Numbered from the stretch's first letter, positions 16,994-25,973 are shown. The stretch is DNA of 64,000 bases from WLWS01 sp965243105 (GCA_965243105.1 CBDEUC010000003.1:1488001-1552000), one strand, 5' to 3'. Notes: a model not told the origin generated them from the letters alone. Numbers and translations are program-made.

Positions 16994-18502
16994 ATGAAAG
17001 CTTCACTACAGCTCAAGATCGGCCAGAGCCTGACCATGACGCCGCAACTGCAGCAGGCTATCCGCCTGTTGCAGCTTTCCAGCATGGAGCTTGAAACTGA
17101 GATCCAGGAAGCGCTGGATTCCAACATGATGCTCGAGCTCGATGATGACCATTCGAGTAACTCCGATAGCGTAGACGAACCGGTTGGGGACACTACCTCC
17201 GATACAGGCGCCCTGGAAACGAGCGATGCCCCGGATATCGAGTATGAAACCACACCGGTAGAACAGGAAGCCGGGCTTGAGCAGGACAATATCCCAACCG
17301 ATCTTCCTGTTGATAGTGCCTGGGAAGATATTTACGACGGCAACACCAGCTATAGCAAGCCGGTCAGCGGCAGTGAGTACAATGGCTTTGATAACGAGGA
17401 TGTCGAGTACAAGTCCTTGCGCGATCACCTGCTGTGGCAGTTAAACCTGACACAGACCAGCGATAGCGACAGGGCAATCGCCACTGCCATCATTGACGCG
17501 CTTGATGATGACGGCTACCTGACCTGCGATCTCGGGGATGTGCTCGCGACACTGAGCGTCGAACAGGACGAAGAGACGGGACTCGAGGAGGTCGAAGCGG
17601 TGCTGCGACTGGTGCAGAGCATGGAACCGGCAGGTGTGGCAGCACGGGATCTCCAGGAATGCCTGAACCTGCAGCTTGATCATTACGATCCTGCCACTCG
17701 CTGGCTTGCAGAAGCCCGTGACCTGATCAACAAGCACCTCGATCTGCTCGGGGGACATGATTACAACCGCCTGTTACGCCAGATGAAGGTAAGCCGGGAA
17801 GAGTTGCAGGAGATCGTATTGTTTATCCAGTCCCTGAACCCGCGGCCGGGAAACACGGTGCAGGAATCACGTATTGAGTACATTGTTCCGGATGTCTTTG
17901 TAAAAAAGGAAAAGGGCGCATGGAAGGTCGAACTAAACGCAGAGACCATGCCGCGACTTCGCATTAACAGTGGTTACGCCAACATGATAAAGCGCGCAGA
18001 CAACAGTGAAGACAACAACTCGCTGAAGTCGCACCTGCAGGAAGCACGCTGGTTCATCAAGAGCCTGCAAAGTCGAAGCGAAACCCTGCTGCGTGTTGCT
18101 ACTGCGATCGTGGAAAGACAGCGAGCTTTCCTGGAATACGGTGAAGAAGCAATGAAACCACTGGTGCTACATGACATTGCAGAGTCACTGGGGCTGCATG
18201 AATCGACGATTTCCCGGGTCACCACGCGCAAGTACATGCATACACCTCGCGGGATATTTGAACTCAAGTATTTCTTTTCAAGCCATGTCAGCACCGATCT
18301 TGGTGGCACCTGTTCGTCTACCGCTATTCGGGCACTAATCAAGAAACTGGTGGTTGCAGAAAAACCGGAGAAACCACTCAGTGATAGCAAGATTGCTGCA
18401 TTACTGGCAGACCAGGGTATTAATGTAGCCAGGAGAACAGTCGCAAAGTACCGGGAGGCGATGAATATCCCTCCATCAAATGAAAGAAAACGGCTGGTAT
18501 AA
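16994..18502 (+). CDS. rpoN: RpoN, RNA polymerase sigma-54 factor
   Basis: The protein has 502 residues. The glutamine-rich activator-contact region I (MKASLQLKIGQSLTMTPQLQQ onward, residues 1-50) is followed by an acidic region II (about 50-125), the core-binding domain, the DNA crosslinking and helix-turn-helix region (HESTISRVTTRKYMHTPRG, about residues 395-413) and the RpoN box ARRTVAKYRE near residue 482. It needs enhancer-binding ATPases for open complex formation. No Shine-Dalgarno sequence precedes the ATG, which is fixed by family alignment. Confidence 0.97.
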   Translation: MKASLQLKIGQSLTMTPQLQQAIRLLQLSSMELETEIQEALDSNMMLELDDDHSSNSDSVDEPVGDTTSDTGALETSDAPDIEYETTPVEQEAGLEQDNIPTDLPVDSAWEDIYDGNTSYSKPVSGSEYNGFDNEDVEYKSLRDHLLWQLNLTQTSDSDRAIATAIIDALDDDGYLTCDLGDVLATLSVEQDEETGLEEVEAVLRLVQSMEPAGVAARDLQECLNLQLDHYDPATRWLAEARDLINKHLDLLGGHDYNRLLRQMKVSREELQEIVLFIQSLNPRPGNTVQESRIEYIVPDVFVKKEKGAWKVELNAETMPRLRINSGYANMIKRADNSEDNNSLKSHLQEARWFIKSLQSRSETLLRVATAIVERQRAFLEYGEEAMKPLVLHDIAESLGLHESTISRVTTRKYMHTPRGIFELKYFFSSHVSTDLGGTCSSTAIRALIKKLVVAEKPEKPLSDSKIAALLADQGINVARRTVAKYREAMNIPPSNERKRLV

Positions 18503-18611
18503 TCAAATAATAAAAGGGGCCCGGGCTTCACCCAGGTACTGCAGTCTGTAAAGCCATGAGCGGGTCTGTACAATAAAGTTGTTATAAATTTTTGTCGCTT
18601 CGGAGAAGACT

Positions 18612-18938
18612 ATGCGCATAAACCTCACCGGACATCATGTCGATGTTACAGACTCCATGAAAAACTATGTTGAATCAAAGTTCGAACGCATTGAAAGACA
18701 CTTTGACAATGTGACTGGCATTCACGTTATCCTGTCGGTCGAAAAGGACAGGCAAAAAGCAGAGGCGACGGTAAATGTAACAAAGGGCAAGTTGTTTGCG
18801 GAAGCCCAGCATGAAGATATGTACGCGGCGATCGACAGCCTGCTCGACAAGCTTGACCGGCAAGTGAAAAAGCACAAGGAAAAACTCACCGACCATCATC
18901 GTAGCGAGGGCGGCTTCAAGAACAGGGAATCCGTATAA
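18612..18938 (+). CDS. hpf: Hpf, ribosome hibernation promoting factor
   Basis: This 108-residue protein of the short HPF/YhbH family binds the 30S subunit at the mRNA channel and promotes inactive 100S ribosomes in stationary phase. It starts MRINLTGHHVDVTDSMKNY and has the beta-alpha-beta-beta-beta-alpha pattern, with the conserved YAAIDSLLDKLDRQVKKHKEKL helix. GGAG lies 6 bases before the ATG. A TATAAA at 18583-18588 may be the -10 of its own promoter. Position after rpoN is conserved. Confidence 0.94.
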   Translation: MRINLTGHHVDVTDSMKNYVESKFERIERHFDNVTGIHVILSVEKDRQKAEATVNVTKGKLFAEAQHEDMYAAIDSLLDKLDRQVKKHKEKLTDHHRSEGGFKNRESV

Positions 18939-18964
18939 GGCTTTACAGTTAACAAGCAGGCAAA

Positions 18965-19411
18965 ATGCAAATTTCTGAAATACTTGCACCCGAACGCATA
19001 GAATTCGACAACGACTGTACAAGCAAGAAGGCGGCCCTGGAAACCATTGCCAGCCTGCTCGCCCAGGACTGTCCCGAACTAACGCAGCTCGAGGTGTTTG
19101 ACAGCCTCGTTACACGAGAGAGGTTGGGAAGCACCGGCCTTGGCCATGGCGTTGCCATTCCCCACGGCCGCACTGAAAGCCAGGATATTACTCTCGGCGC
19201 ATTTATTCGTATGCGAACGCCTATAGATTTTGACGCCGTGGACCGGCAACCGGTGGATATCCTGTTTGCGCTGTTAGTGCCCCGGGAGTCTACTGATGAA
19301 CACCTTCAGATCCTTTCCCGGCTGGCGGAAAAGTTCAGTGACCAGGGCCTGCTTGAAAAGCTGCGCAGCGAAAATTCAAAGAGCGCTGTGTTTGAGCTGC
19401 TGGTAAGTTAA
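18965..19411 (+). CDS. ptsN: PtsN, nitrogen-regulatory EIIA (EIIA-Ntr)
   Basis: The protein has 148 residues, of the fructose/mannitol EIIA fold. The phosphorylated histidine is His67 in HGVAIPHGR, equivalent to His73 of E. coli PtsN. It takes phosphate from HPr (NPr) and regulates potassium transport and other targets by protein contact, with no sugar transport. It lies 26 bases after hpf and is the only EIIA in the cluster. Confidence 0.95.
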   Translation: MQISEILAPERIEFDNDCTSKKAALETIASLLAQDCPELTQLEVFDSLVTRERLGSTGLGHGVAIPHGRTESQDITLGAFIRMRTPIDFDAVDRQPVDILFALLVPRESTDEHLQILSRLAEKFSDQGLLEKLRSENSKSAVFELLVS

Positions 19412-19496
19412 TTTCCTGGCTTAAAAGTCCCGGTCTTTAATTTCACCTTATATCGATCATGATCCAGCCTGACAACAGATCGCTCCTGCCAGGAAA
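19412..19496 (+). repeat. 9-base inverted repeat enclosing the ptsN-hprK spacer
   Basis: TTTCCTGGC (19412-19420) and GCCAGGAAA (19488-19496) are perfect complements 67 bases apart. A smaller palindrome GATCATGATC (19455-19464) lies between them. The 3' arm ends four bases before the GGAGG that serves hprK (19501-19505). The structure could close a leader domain that controls hprK translation or marks a processing site; this is inference. Confidence 0.35.
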
Positions 19497-19514
19497 GCTG
19501 GAGGCCCATGCCTG

Positions 19515-20540
19515 ATGTCAGTACAGGTTCAGCACATTACTGTAAAAGACCTGGTGCGCGAGTATTCCGATCGGCTGCAAATCAGCTGGATTACGGGCAA
19601 AAAAGGCAGTCGTCGCCGAATATTGCCCGAGCTTGCCAGCGATGGTTCTCATTATGAAGTTGAAGCCGGCATGGAGCTTACAGATGAAATTGCCAGCGCA
19701 CACCACGTTCCAACGGGCCGGTCGTTTATTGGTTACCTGAACCTGATTCACCCACACCAGATTCAGATCGTCGGTAATACTGAGCTTGAGTATATTGAAA
19801 GCCTGCGCTCAACCACACGCGCCGACACGCTTCGGCAATTGATTGACCATAATCCTGCCTGTGTCCTGATTGCCAATGACCGCGAAGTCCCCTCGTTTCT
19901 TGAACAGGCCTGCGCCGAGGCAAATGTGCCCTTGCTTCGCTCGCCACTGGATGGCAGCTTGCTTATAGAAACCATTTACTTTTACCTGTCTAACCTGTTT
20001 GCGGAAGATCTTGTTCTTCACGGTGTGTTTCTCGAGGTCATGGCCATTGGCGTGTTGATAACCGGTCCAAGCGGGATTGGTAAAAGCGAGCTTGCACTTG
20101 AATTGATCACCCGCGGGCACCGGCTTATAGCCGATGATGCTCCCCAGTTTTCCAGGATCAGTCCGGAAATTATCAGTGGCTCATGTCCACCGACGCTCAA
20201 GGACTACCTCGAGGTACGCGGTATGGGTGTGATCAACGTTCGCCGACTTTATGGTGATGGTGCTGTCAAGCAAAGCAAGTATTTACGGCTTATAGTGCGT
20301 CTGGAACCCATGTCCAAGGAAAACCTGCTTAAACTGGATCGGCTCTCCGGTAGCCAGAAGAAACGCCTGATACTTGGGGTCGAAGTTCCGGAGATCACGC
20401 TGCCGGTAGCACCGGGGCGCAACCTGGCAATATTGCTTGAGTGTGCTGCTCGAAACCAGGGGCTCATTTCAAAAGGTTACAACGCATCCGAGGAATTCAT
20501 CGCCGCACAGCAGGCGGCGATTGATCAAAACAATGGCTGA
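19515..20540 (+). CDS. hprK: HprK, HPr kinase/phosphorylase
   Basis: The protein has 341 residues. It phosphorylates, and by phosphorolysis dephosphorylates, a serine of HPr. The N-terminal domain (1-145) is followed by the catalytic domain with the conserved His in LHGVFLEV (His169), the P-loop GPSGIGKSE with Lys190, the catalytic ADD (207-209), the signature LEVRGMGVINV and the conserved LPVAPGRNLAILLE near the end. E. coli and Pseudomonas lack hprK; Xanthomonas-like gammaproteobacteria and many alpha- and betaproteobacteria have it beside ptsN or rapZ. The target serine exists in the nearby HPr. The stop overlaps rapZ by eight bases. Confidence 0.93.
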   Translation: MSVQVQHITVKDLVREYSDRLQISWITGKKGSRRRILPELASDGSHYEVEAGMELTDEIASAHHVPTGRSFIGYLNLIHPHQIQIVGNTELEYIESLRSTTRADTLRQLIDHNPACVLIANDREVPSFLEQACAEANVPLLRSPLDGSLLIETIYFYLSNLFAEDLVLHGVFLEVMAIGVLITGPSGIGKSELALELITRGHRLIADDAPQFSRISPEIISGSCPPTLKDYLEVRGMGVINVRRLYGDGAVKQSKYLRLIVRLEPMSKENLLKLDRLSGSQKKRLILGVEVPEITLPVAPGRNLAILLECAARNQGLISKGYNASEEFIAAQQAAIDQNNG

Positions 20541-21405
20541 CACACCTGAACAAAGATTAATTGTTGTCAGCGGTCTCTCGGGCGCAGGCAAATCCCTGGT
20601 GCTCAACACGCTTGAGGACATGGATTTCTATTGTATCGACAATTTGCCGGTCGCATTACTTGATCACCTCAGCCTGCTGTTAATTAACGAACAGAATGAA
20701 CTGCCCATGCAGGTCGCGGTTGGCATAGACGCACGCAATTCAGCCGAATCGCTGGCATCGATACCAGGGGCGCTCGAGCTTTTTCGAAGTGAAGGCATAG
20801 CTACTGAACTGGTCTTTGTTGAGGCAGGCGACGACGAGTTAAAGAAACGCTACAGCGAAACAAGAAGAAAGCACCCGCTGACCACTGAAGATATGTCATT
20901 AACTGATGCCATTTCCAGCGAACGACAGATCCTCAGTGAGCTTGCTGACATCGCGGACCTGCGCATCGACACGAGTCATACGGTCGTGCATGACCTGCGT
21001 GCCATGGTCAGGGACAGGATAGGGTCCCGGCAATCCGCAGAACTTTCCATACAGTTCTTGTCATTTGGGTTCAAGCGTGGCGTACCGAGAGAAGCTGATT
21101 TTATTTTCGATGTGCGCTGTCTCCCCAACCCTCACTGGGATAATAACCTGCGTCGTTTTACCGGGAAGGATGAACCGGTCATTGAGTTTCTCTCCGCACA
21201 ACCCCTGGTGCGGGAAATGCAAAACGACATCAAGGATTTCCTGCAGGCGTGGATTCCACGCTTCGAGGCGGAAAACCGTAGCTACCTGTGTATTGCGGTT
21301 GGCTGTACAGGCGGGCATCACCGCTCTGTTTACCTCGCGGAGCAGCTGGCTGCGCAGTTCGACGACAGTGATAACAATGTCCTGGTGAGACACAGGGATC
21401 TTTAA
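20533..21405 (+). CDS. rapZ: RapZ, RNase adapter protein
   Basis: The protein has 290 residues. The N-terminal P-loop kinase-like domain has Walker A SGLSGAGKS (13-21). The C-terminal domain has SFGFKRGVPREADFIFDVR, LPNPHW and CTGGHHRSVYLAE, all conserved in RapZ. In E. coli it binds the small RNA GlmZ and glucosamine-6-phosphate and guides RNase E, tuning amino-sugar synthesis. Whether such RNAs exist here is unknown. The ATG at 20533 lies inside the end of hprK, so the two genes are coupled. Confidence 0.94.
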   Translation: MADTPEQRLIVVSGLSGAGKSLVLNTLEDMDFYCIDNLPVALLDHLSLLLINEQNELPMQVAVGIDARNSAESLASIPGALELFRSEGIATELVFVEAGDDELKKRYSETRRKHPLTTEDMSLTDAISSERQILSELADIADLRIDTSHTVVHDLRAMVRDRIGSRQSAELSIQFLSFGFKRGVPREADFIFDVRCLPNPHWDNNLRRFTGKDEPVIEFLSAQPLVREMQNDIKDFLQAWIPRFEAENRSYLCIAVGCTGGHHRSVYLAEQLAAQFDDSDNNVLVRHRDL

Positions 21406-21456
21406 CCCGCTCCTTTCACGTGAGTCTAAGCCGGCAAGGTCAGCGATAAGAACAAC

Positions 21457-21726
21457 ATGCAAAGTAAAACGATCACCATAATCAACAAGCTTGGCCTGCA
21501 CGCTCGAGCTGCTGCAAAGCTCGTGCAAACCGCCTCGTCCTTCAACAGCGAGATCAATATTTCTCACAACGGTCGCAAGGTTAGCGGCAAAAGTATCATG
21601 GGTATCATGATGCTGGCCGCCTCAAAAGGTACTAGTATAGATATTACAACAGCCGGTGATGACGAGGTTGAAGCCATGGAAGAACTGGAAAATTTAATTC
21701 TCGGCAAATTTGGAGAAGATGAGTGA
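21457..21726 (+). CDS. ptsO: PtsO/NPr, HPr-like phosphocarrier
   Basis: The protein has 89 residues. His15 in NKLGLHARAAA is the phosphohistidine that passes phosphate from enzyme I to EIIA-Ntr. Ser46 in SGKSIMGIMML is the site that HPr kinase phosphorylates in other bacteria, and both flanking residues fit. The presence of HprK in the same cluster makes serine phosphorylation likely. Its stop overlaps the enzyme I start by three bases of a GTGA junction. Confidence 0.93.
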   Translation: MQSKTITIINKLGLHARAAAKLVQTASSFNSEINISHNGRKVSGKSIMGIMMLAASKGTSIDITTAGDDEVEAMEELENLILGKFGEDE

Positions 21727-23468
21727 GCATTGCCCTGCATGGCATGGGAGTGTCTCGCGGCATCGCTATTGGCAATGTCCACATCATCAAGCGCGACCAG
21801 CTTGAGATTGTTGAATACAAGGTAGCCGAAGACAGCGTAGAGGCCGAGATCCAGCGCTTGCAGGACGCGGTAAGCGAGGCCAAGAGACAACTGCGCGCTA
21901 TTCGCGATCACATCCCCGAAACCACGACTGCCGATATCGCGGCATTCATCGACACGCACCTTCTGATGATGGAAGACGCAGCCTTGACCCAGGAACCGAT
22001 TCGCCTTATCCGCTCAAGTGCATGTAATGCAGAATGGGCTCTCAAGCTACAGCGAGATGCGCTGGTTGCGGCATTTGACGAAATGGATGATCCCTATCTC
22101 AGGACTCGCAAGGATGACGTAGATCACGTGGTGAACAGGATTCAACGAATACTCCTGAAGCACGCCCCGCTTGCACACGAGATACCTGATAACAAGTTAA
22201 ACGGCTTTATTATTCTTGCCGATGACCTGACCCCGGCCGACACCGTGCTGATGCAGCACCAGGGCATCGTCGCCTTTATCACGGAATTCGGTGGGCCCAC
22301 TTCGCATACCGCCATTCTTGCCCGCAGCCTGGGCATTCCCGCAGTCATCAGCCTGAAAAATGCCCTGCAGTATATTGAAGAAGATGACATGGTAATTATC
22401 GACGGCCTGAATGGAACAGTGCTTATCGATCCGGACAAGCGCAGTCTTGAACAATACCGCCAGCGACAGCAGGAAGAAGTCTCCTACTATTTTGATCTCA
22501 TCAAGCTCAAAGAAGGGCCGGCAAAAACACAGGACGGGATCACCGTGGACCTGATGGCCAATATCGAACTGCCCAGGGATTTTGATACGGTGCGCGAAGT
22601 TGGAGCAAACGGTGTCGGACTTTACAGGACCGAGTTCCTGTATATGAACAGGGAAGTACCACCGGACGAAGAAGAACACTATACCACCTACCTGGAAGTA
22701 CTCGACAAGCTTAACGGCTTGCCCCTGACAATCCGCACAGTAGATCTCGGCGCCGACAAGCAGGTTGACGGCGGACGCGAGAGTGGCCCGGTTAATTCAA
22801 ATCCTGCACTTGGTCTCAGGGGAATACGTCTTTGTCTCAAGGAGCCGTCCCTCTTCACACCGCAACTTCGAGCGATATTTCGCGCATCTGCCTATGGACA
22901 GACACGCCTGATGATCCCGATGCTTTCCAACCAGCAGGAAATGCAGCAGGTGCTAAGGTTGATTGACGAGGTTCGTGCAGACCTGGACAGGGACAAGATC
23001 GAATATAACCCCGATATGCCGGTTGGCGGCATGATAGAAGTACCAGCGGCCGCGATTTGTGCAGACATTTTTGCCAGGCACCTGGATTTCCTTTCAATAG
23101 GCACAAATGACCTGATCCAGTACACGATTGCCATTGACCGCGTCAACGACGAAGTCAATTACCTGTATGACCCGCTGCACCCTGCAGTACTCAGGCTTAT
23201 TCATACCACGCTGGAGGCGGGCCACAAGGCCGGTATACCGGTGGCGATGTGTGGAGAAATGGCAGGTGAAAGCCGTTTCGCTGCGCTGTTGCTGGGCCTT
23301 GGGCTACGCGAATTCAGCGTGCATCCTGCGAGCCTGCTGGAACTGAAGAAAATTATCGCCGAGACTGATACTTCAAAACTGGGCGACCTGACTCAACATG
23401 CCCTCGACGCAGATAGCGGCAGTGAAATAGCAGAACTGCTGGATAAAAGGGATGCAACACTGCACTAG
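21723..23468 (+). CDS. ptsI: phosphoenolpyruvate-protein phosphotransferase (enzyme I)
   Basis: The protein has 581 residues, the size of a simple enzyme I without the N-terminal GAF domain of PtsP. It autophosphorylates from phosphoenolpyruvate on His195 in GGPTSHTAILARSLGIPAV and passes phosphate to HPr. The PEP-binding barrel follows, with GLYRTEFLYM, the Arg in RGIRLCL, FLSIGTNDLIQY and the active-site Cys in VAMCGEMAGE. The start is GTG at 21723 with GGAGAA upstream. With no EIIB or EIIC gene nearby it probably feeds EIIA-Ntr only. Whether ptsI or ptsP is the better name depends on the partners elsewhere. Confidence 0.92.
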   Translation: MSIALHGMGVSRGIAIGNVHIIKRDQLEIVEYKVAEDSVEAEIQRLQDAVSEAKRQLRAIRDHIPETTTADIAAFIDTHLLMMEDAALTQEPIRLIRSSACNAEWALKLQRDALVAAFDEMDDPYLRTRKDDVDHVVNRIQRILLKHAPLAHEIPDNKLNGFIILADDLTPADTVLMQHQGIVAFITEFGGPTSHTAILARSLGIPAVISLKNALQYIEEDDMVIIDGLNGTVLIDPDKRSLEQYRQRQQEEVSYYFDLIKLKEGPAKTQDGITVDLMANIELPRDFDTVREVGANGVGLYRTEFLYMNREVPPDEEEHYTTYLEVLDKLNGLPLTIRTVDLGADKQVDGGRESGPVNSNPALGLRGIRLCLKEPSLFTPQLRAIFRASAYGQTRLMIPMLSNQQEMQQVLRLIDEVRADLDRDKIEYNPDMPVGGMIEVPAAAICADIFARHLDFLSIGTNDLIQYTIAIDRVNDEVNYLYDPLHPAVLRLIHTTLEAGHKAGIPVAMCGEMAGESRFAALLLGLGLREFSVHPASLLELKKIIAETDTSKLGDLTQHALDADSGSEIAELLDKRDATLH

Positions 23469-23561
23469 GTAATTCCTTTTTACGACATGGAAAACACCTG
23501 CTTCACTGAATTCTTTATTCAATTTGAATTCCCCAAGCTATTAGCTCACTGATACACTAGC

Positions 23562-23583
23562 ACCAGTCATTTCGGTAACTGGT
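23562..23583 (+). promoter_or_regulatory. hairpin abutting the mgtE start codon
   Basis: ACCAGT (23562-23567) pairs with ACTGGT (23578-23583) around a 10-base loop, and the 3' arm ends one base before the mgtE ATG. It occupies the place of the ribosome-binding site, which otherwise shows no good Shine-Dalgarno sequence. A TGATACACT extended -10 (23551-23558) lies just upstream, so the hairpin may form the very 5' end of the message. Confidence 0.35.
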
Positions 23584-23584
23584 A

Positions 23585-24919
23585 ATGAGCGAAACAGAAA
23601 CTCAGGATCTCCTGCTTGATGCTTTAGCGGCTGAAAACTATGCCGAGGTCCGCGCTCAACTTGCAGAAATGCACCCGTCTGAAATCGCTGACCTGCTTGA
23701 GAGCATTACTCCAAAGCAACGTGAAAAACTCTGGGACCAGATAGAACCAACGCTGGAAGGTGACGTTCTCACCGAGGTCCAGGACGTTGTACGCTCAACC
23801 TTGCTGGAACAGATGCAACCACAGGAGGTGGCACAGGCAACCCAGGACCTCGAGACGGATGACGCTGCAGACATCCTGCAGGACCTGCCCGAGGATGTTG
23901 TCGGCAGCGTGCTCTCTTCCATGGATGCACAAAATCGCCAGCGCCTGGCCTCGATACTTTCCTATTCAGAAGATGCGGCTGGCGGCCTGATGAATATTGA
24001 CGTTGTGCCTATTCGCGCAGATGTGACGCTGGACGTTATCTCCCGCTACCTGCGACAGCTTGGCGATATACCGGACCAGACCGACAACCTGATGGTAGTG
24101 GATCGTAACAATCACTACCTTGGTGTGCTTCCGCTTGCAGATATTCTTACAAAGAAGGCGGATACCACGGTAGCTGAGAACATGATCGAGGAAGCCGGCA
24201 TTCACGCCGACACTTCAAGCCACGAGGTTGCCAGGATTTTTGAACAGCGTGACTGGTTTTCAGCAGGCGTCATTGATGATGACGGTAAACTCCTGGGTCG
24301 AATTACGGTGGATGACGTGGTTGATGTTATCCAGGAAGAGGCCGAGCATACCGTTCGAAGCATGGCGGGACTGGGAGATGACGACATGTTTTCCCCTGTC
24401 TTTCGCAGTGCCCGGCGGCGTTCCATCTGGCTCGGCATAAACCTGCTCACCGCTTTCCTTGCATCCTGGGTGATTGGTCGCTTTTCAGGGACGATTGAAC
24501 AGCTGGTGGCGCTCGCGGTATTGATGCCTATTGTTGCGAGCATGGGTGGCATTGCCGGCAGCCAGACCCTCACCATTGCGATTCGGGGCATCGCGCTGGG
24601 ACAGATCAGTCACAACAATGCCAGGAAACTAATGATGAAAGAAGTCGCTGTTGGTGTTTTCAATGGCATGCTATGGGCTGCTGTTGTCGCGCTGGTTGCG
24701 AGCTTCTGGTTCAGCAGCAGTTCACTTGGTTTTATTATCGGGCTGGCGATGATTATTAACCTGGTCATTGCCGCATTTGCCGGAGCCCTGATCCCGATGG
24801 CCCTGAAACGATTTGGTGTTGACCCGGCGATTGCCGGCGGCGTCATCCTGACCACCGTGACTGATGTCGTTGGTTTTGTCACTTTCCTGGGCCTGGCCAC
24901 CCTGTTCCTGGTTTCCTGA
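23585..24919 (+). CDS. mgtE: MgtE, magnesium transporter/channel
   Basis: The protein has 444 residues. The N-terminal helical MgtE_N superhelix domain (about 20-125) is followed by a CBS pair (about 135-255) and five membrane segments in the last 170 residues, with the pore-lining MGGIAGSQTLT motif near residue 320. In the family, cytosolic magnesium binds the N and CBS domains and closes the pore. The gene follows the phosphotransferase genes, as in Xanthomonas-like genomes. Whether the phosphorelay touches it is unknown. The start ATG is immediately behind a hairpin. Confidence 0.93.
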   Translation: MSETETQDLLLDALAAENYAEVRAQLAEMHPSEIADLLESITPKQREKLWDQIEPTLEGDVLTEVQDVVRSTLLEQMQPQEVAQATQDLETDDAADILQDLPEDVVGSVLSSMDAQNRQRLASILSYSEDAAGGLMNIDVVPIRADVTLDVISRYLRQLGDIPDQTDNLMVVDRNNHYLGVLPLADILTKKADTTVAENMIEEAGIHADTSSHEVARIFEQRDWFSAGVIDDDGKLLGRITVDDVVDVIQEEAEHTVRSMAGLGDDDMFSPVFRSARRRSIWLGINLLTAFLASWVIGRFSGTIEQLVALAVLMPIVASMGGIAGSQTLTIAIRGIALGQISHNNARKLMMKEVAVGVFNGMLWAAVVALVASFWFSSSSLGFIIGLAMIINLVIAAFAGALIPMALKRFGVDPAIAGGVILTTVTDVVGFVTFLGLATLFLVS

Positions 24920-24938
24920 ACGAGCCCGGGCGATCAAC

Positions 24939-25973
24939 ATGAAAGACGCAGCAGACTTTCGTTCCGACACATTCACCATGCCCGACGAGGCAATGCGGCA
25001 GGTCATTTACCAGGCTAAAGTGGGTAATGCCGGGTATGGCGAAGATCCCAGCGTGAACCTGCTGGAACAAACCATAGCTGACTATTTCGACTGTGACGAG
25101 GCAGTATTCTTACCCTCTGCCACCATGGCCAACCAGGTCGCCATTGCGGTCTGGACACGACCGGGAGACACCGTGGTAATAGAACGCTTTGGACACAGTT
25201 ACTTTTTTGAAAGTGGCGCGATGTCAGCCATTGCCGGTGCCCAGGCCAGGTTACTGGACAGTGATAATGGCATCATGTCACCTGCTGACATCGAAAACGC
25301 AATTTGCAGCGAGGGCGGCCATGGAGAAAAAATCAGCCTGGTCGTGCTGGAGAACAGCTCAAATTTTGGCGGCGGCACGATTTATCCCGAGAGTAGCCTG
25401 CAGGCTATCTTTGATATCGCCAGTGCCAGGCAGTTGCCGGTCCACATGGATGGTGCGCGCATATGGAATGTTATCGCAGAAACCGGCACCGAACCCGGCA
25501 AGCTTTTGCAAGCGGGTGGTTCCATGTCTGTTTGTTTTTCGAAGGGGCTTGGCGCTCCCATGGGGGCGGCACTGCTGGGCACGAAAGACTTTATCACCGA
25601 AGCCCGCCGTATCCAGACAATGCTTGGCGGTTCCATGCGCCAGGTCGGCTTCATGGCGGCAGCGGCACAGTACAGTTTTGAAAAAAACCGGGAGCGTCTT
25701 GTGGAAGATCACCAGAATGCCCGCTTCCTGGCTGAAGGACTGCAGGATCTGGCCGGCATCAGCATTGATCTCAATAGCGTCCAGACTAACATGGTGTATA
25801 TTGATGTCCTCGCTGGCAGCGAAACGGCATCGCAGGTAATCAGGCTCATGGATAAGCAGGGTGTGCGGGCATTGAGTGTCGGGGCAAAAATTCGCTTCGT
25901 TACCAGCATGCTTGTAAACAGGACGGATTGCGAAAAAGCCGTTCGTGTTTTTGGCGAAGTAATCTCAGGGTAA
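24939..25973 (+). CDS. ltaE: low-specificity L-threonine aldolase
   Basis: This PLP enzyme of 344 residues cleaves threonine and allo-threonine to glycine and acetaldehyde. It opens with FRSDTFTMPDEAMR, has GYGEDPSVNLLEQ near residue 33, the Asp in HMDGARIWN that contacts the cofactor ring, and the PLP lysine Lys202 in CFSKGLGAPMGA. I chose the ATG at 24939, 20 bases after mgtE. An earlier in-frame start would overlap mgtE and adds a tryptophan-rich run foreign to the family. It is followed by a TetR gene 24 bases on. Confidence 0.9.
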   Translation: MKDAADFRSDTFTMPDEAMRQVIYQAKVGNAGYGEDPSVNLLEQTIADYFDCDEAVFLPSATMANQVAIAVWTRPGDTVVIERFGHSYFFESGAMSAIAGAQARLLDSDNGIMSPADIENAICSEGGHGEKISLVVLENSSNFGGGTIYPESSLQAIFDIASARQLPVHMDGARIWNVIAETGTEPGKLLQAGGSMSVCFSKGLGAPMGAALLGTKDFITEARRIQTMLGGSMRQVGFMAAAAQYSFEKNRERLVEDHQNARFLAEGLQDLAGISIDLNSVQTNMVYIDVLAGSETASQVIRLMDKQGVRALSVGAKIRFVTSMLVNRTDCEKAVRVFGEVISG

